The position numbers and the translations under genes are program-made. The notes below the pieces were generated by a model. The model had not been told where the DNA came from. It saw only the letters and a list, made by a program, of their open reading frames with translations, and did no database searches. From Desulfobacterales bacterium (GTDB lineage: Bacteria; Desulfobacterota; Desulfobacteria; Desulfobacterales; Desulfobacteraceae): DNA of 6,497 bases. Position 1 is the first letter of the stretch, and every line of letters begins with the position of its first letter. Shown piece by piece: positions 4,692-6,497 of the stretch. The DNA is taken from NCBI GenBank assembly GCA_022361095.1, contig JAKSBO010000229.1, forward strand, positions 1 to 6,497. Reading direction: 5' to 3'.

Positions 4692-5660
4692 TTAAGTGTT
4701 AAGATTCGCCTCAAAATCCCGAATCATCTCAAGGGCCTGGGCACTGCTTGCAAGGGAGGATAATTCTTTGCGGAAGGCAGCGGCCCCGGACAATCCCCGG
4801 ATAAACCAGGCAAGCCTTCCCCTGAGCATCCTGCACGCCGTGGTTTCCCCGAAATAAGATACATACCCCTGGATCAAAGTTTCCATTTTTCTAAAGATGG
4901 CCCGGGGTTCTGGCTCTACGAATGTGCCATGCGCCACATACTGTTCGATCTGTGAAAGGATGAACGGATTGGCCATGGCCGCCCGTCCCACCATGACGGC
5001 ATCACAGCCCGTCCGTGAAAGCATTTTCCCCGCATCCTGGGGGGTAATGATATCGCCGTTCCCGATCACGGGAATGCGAAGCACCTGCTTAAGCCTTGCA
5101 ATCAACTCCCAGTTCGCTTTCCCCTTAAATCCCTGGGCGGCAGTCCTTGGGTGAAAGGCGATGGCGTTGACTCCTTGGTCTTCGGCGATTTTTGCAAGAT
5201 TCACGGCCTGATCTCCGGTCGCATCCCACCCGCTGCGTATTTTTATGGTAAAAGGAAGCGATGTGGCATCCCTGACAGCCTTTAAAATTTTTTGGGCCAG
5301 AACAAGATCCTTCATCAGGGCGACACCGGCGCCTTGCTTAATAACTTTTTTCACACTGCACCCAAAATTGATGTCTATGATATCGGCTATGCCAAGCGTA
5401 TCGATGAATTGGGCGGCCTGCCCCATTGACAGCGGGTCCGACCCAAAAATCTGGACGGATAATGGCCGTTCGCCTTCCCGGGACTTAAGCAATGTTATCG
5501 TTTTCTCAGAGTTATAGAAGATACCTTTGGCACTGATCATTTCCGAGCAGACCACAGCACACCCGCAATCCTTTATCAGCTGCCTGAAGGGCAGATTGGT
5601 AATTCCCGCCAAAGGGGCCAGAAAGGTGACGCCGTTAATCTCTAAATCTTTTATTTTCAT
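4692..5660 (-). CDS. dusB: tRNA-dihydrouridine synthase, DusB type
   Basis: This 322-aa FMN enzyme reduces uridines in the tRNA D-loop region to dihydrouridine with NADPH. The N-terminal TIM barrel begins with APLAGITNLPFR (residues 15-26). Catalytic Cys101 lies in DINFGCSVKKV (96-106), followed by GAGVALM. KIRSGWD (140-146) supplies Lys140, and FHPRT (169-173) supplies His170 and Arg172 for FMN and tRNA contacts. IPVIGNGDI (197-204) and VGRAAMANP (224-232) are the phosphate-binding strands. The helical C-terminal domain follows. The usual GCP after the catalytic Cys is GCS here, a substitution I would not expect. The start matches other DusB N-termini and an in-frame stop lies at 5664-5666, but I see no Shine-Dalgarno in the AT-rich 20 bases upstream. 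It probably shares a transcript with the DUF1848 gene 41 bases upstream. The DusB subgroup is a best fit; other Dus classes are less likely. Confidence 0.93.
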   Translation of the reverse strand: MKIKDLEINGVTFLAPLAGITNLPFRQLIKDCGCAVVCSEMISAKGIFYNSEKTITLLKSREGERPLSVQIFGSDPLSMGQAAQFIDTLGIADIIDINFGCSVKKVIKQGAGVALMKDLVLAQKILKAVRDATSLPFTIKIRSGWDATGDQAVNLAKIAEDQGVNAIAFHPRTAAQGFKGKANWELIARLKQVLRIPVIGNGDIITPQDAGKMLSRTGCDAVMVGRAAMANPFILSQIEQYVAHGTFVEPEPRAIFRKMETLIQGYVSYFGETTACRMLRGRLAWFIRGLSGAAAFRKELSSLASSAQALEMIRDFEANLNT

Positions 5661-5701
5661 ATTTTATTTTTGGATAATTTTGCGGGTTGACAGACCCGAG
5701 G

Positions 5702-6497
5702 TCACCCCATGGTTGGTTTTGTGATGTCAAGGCCTGTTCTGGCATAGCAGAAAAGGCAGTTATGAAAACAAGGGTGGTCTTCATAGGATCCAATATCGAA
5801 CGATTTTGTACATTTGCAGCCCTGTTTACGCCGTTGCCCGTAATCGCCGCGGGTGTCGGGATTTCCGCCAAATAACGCTTTATAAAGAGGCCCGTTGATG
5901 CAACTGTTATGGGATGCATATGCCTGTAACCCAGCCGAAGCCATCAAGTCTTTTTCACAGCATAAAAAAAGGTTTATGCCAAGGGGCCTAAGAAATCGAG
6001 CCATACCGCGGATGATATTCGCCTTACGGCTTATGCCCGGATCTATGAATTTGAACAGGGGGCTGCCCGGCTCAGCCATGCGCTTGATTCTTGCGGCCAC
6101 CTTTTTGTACGGATCATAAAAACTGGTAACACATTGCTTGATACCCATCTGTGACAATTGCCCTGCAATATGCTCAAAGGCCCCAAGGTTGTTAAACTCC
6201 CGGCCGCCCCTCTCATAAAAACAGATCGGGTCAAAACGCCAGGCAATCTGTGCGGGACTTAAATCCCGGGCAATACGCCGGGCCTGATCCAGGCGCTTTG
6301 ACAAATCAGGCAAGCCGGGTTCAAGCGCTTTTACAGGTGTATTAATGGTAAAATTAAAAAACAGGTGAAATCCTTTCCGGGCTAAAATTTTATGCGCGTT
6401 TAAGTCCAGAAACGGACCGTAGTTCTTAGACCAGAAAACAATGGTGTGAATCTCTTCGGGGGTGGCATCAATCCTGCGGGAATTCCTGTTTTCTAAG
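5702..6497 (-). CDS. DUF1848 family protein with radical-SAM-like cysteine cluster (N-terminus beyond window)
   Basis: The minus-strand frame is open from the TGA at 5702-5704 to the window edge, giving 264 visible residues. The N-terminus, probably a few dozen residues, is outside. A TTG at 6311-6313 is an internal codon, not the start, because conserved family sequence continues upstream of it. Visible marks in order: TIVFWSKNYGPFLD (about 6402-6443), FHLFFNFTINTP (about 6335-6370), WRFDPICFYE (about 6210-6240), then the C-terminal GCKC with SFDIGSY and a Cys-x3-Cys-x2-Cys cluster (CFHNCLFCYA, cysteines at 5768, 5756 and 5747). That spacing is the 4Fe-4S motif of radical SAM enzymes, but it sits at the C-terminus instead of near the N-terminus. 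The family is uncharacterised as far as I know, so a radical SAM or other Fe-S role is inference. Likely co-transcribed with dus. Confidence 0.88.
   Translation of the reverse strand, partial: LENRNSRRIDATPEEIHTIVFWSKNYGPFLDLNAHKILARKGFHLFFNFTINTPVKALEPGLPDLSKRLDQARRIARDLSPAQIAWRFDPICFYERGGREFNNLGAFEHIAGQLSQMGIKQCVTSFYDPYKKVAARIKRMAEPGSPLFKFIDPGISRKANIIRGMARFLRPLGINLFLCCEKDLMASAGLQAYASHNSCINGPLYKALFGGNPDTRGDYGQRRKQGCKCTKSFDIGSYEDHPCFHNCLFCYARTGLDITKPTMG

Noticed and set aside
4691..4703. Inverted repeat CTTAA-GTG-TTAAG at the queF/dus junction as a terminator
   Set aside because: The stem is short and AT-rich with a 3-nt loop and no T-tract on either strand; it overlaps the dus stop codon.
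5683..5698. Hairpin CGGGT-N6-ACCCG between the DUF1848 gene and dus as a terminator
   Set aside because: The stem is only 5 bp and no T-run follows on the minus strand, so read-through into dus is more likely.
5702..6313. Treating TTG 6311-6313 as the start of the DUF1848 gene
   Set aside because: The same frame is open to 6497 and encodes conserved-looking segments such as TIVFWSKN and FHLFFNFTI, so the gene is cut by the window edge.

Overview
The window reads as chromosomal housekeeping DNA from a Gram-negative bacterium with a GC content that looks close to half. The adjacency of yihA/engB and era, the style of the proteins and the mix of neighbours suggest a sulfate-reducer-like member of Desulfobacterota (former Deltaproteobacteria, perhaps Desulfobacterales). 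This is inference from gene style; no 16S or other marker is present. I see no insertion sequence, phage gene, CRISPR array, tRNA or rRNA.

Left block, plus strand (1-3066): a possible gene tail (2-31), a class I/II PLP aminotransferase (34-1191), the ribosome-assembly GTPase EngB/YihA (1188-1832), the GTPase Era (1833-2717) and a small HNH nuclease-like protein (2730-3053). Starts and stops overlap or lie within 12 bases, so this is probably one operon. It ends at a strong 12-bp hairpin with T-runs on both strands (3038-3068), which also serves the convergent gene on the other side.

Middle (3093-4269): an unrecognised minus-strand protein of 265 aa (3093-3890) has a low-complexity N-terminus, a coiled-coil core and a C-terminal segment resembling the helix-turn-helix tail of large serine recombinases, but no recombinase catalytic domain. 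Upstream is a 379-base divergent intergenic region. It holds a good candidate promoter for that gene, a weaker one for queF, and a possible H-type pseudoknot in the queF leader whose topology resembles preQ1-I riboswitches without their full consensus.

Right block: queF (4270-4683, plus), the reductase that makes preQ1 for queuosine, is convergent with a DusB-type tRNA-dihydrouridine synthase (4692-5660, minus), with only 8 bases between stops. Upstream of dus on the minus strand is a DUF1848 protein (5702 to beyond 6497) with a C-terminal radical-SAM-like cysteine cluster. Its reading frame stays open to the window edge, so its N-terminus is missing.

The shared theme is translation: EngB and Era act in 50S and 30S assembly, and QueF and Dus modify tRNA. 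The least explained parts are the coiled-coil/HTH protein, the queF leader, a recent 15-nt in-frame tandem duplication inside EngB, and a Pro-to-Ser change next to the Dus catalytic cysteine.
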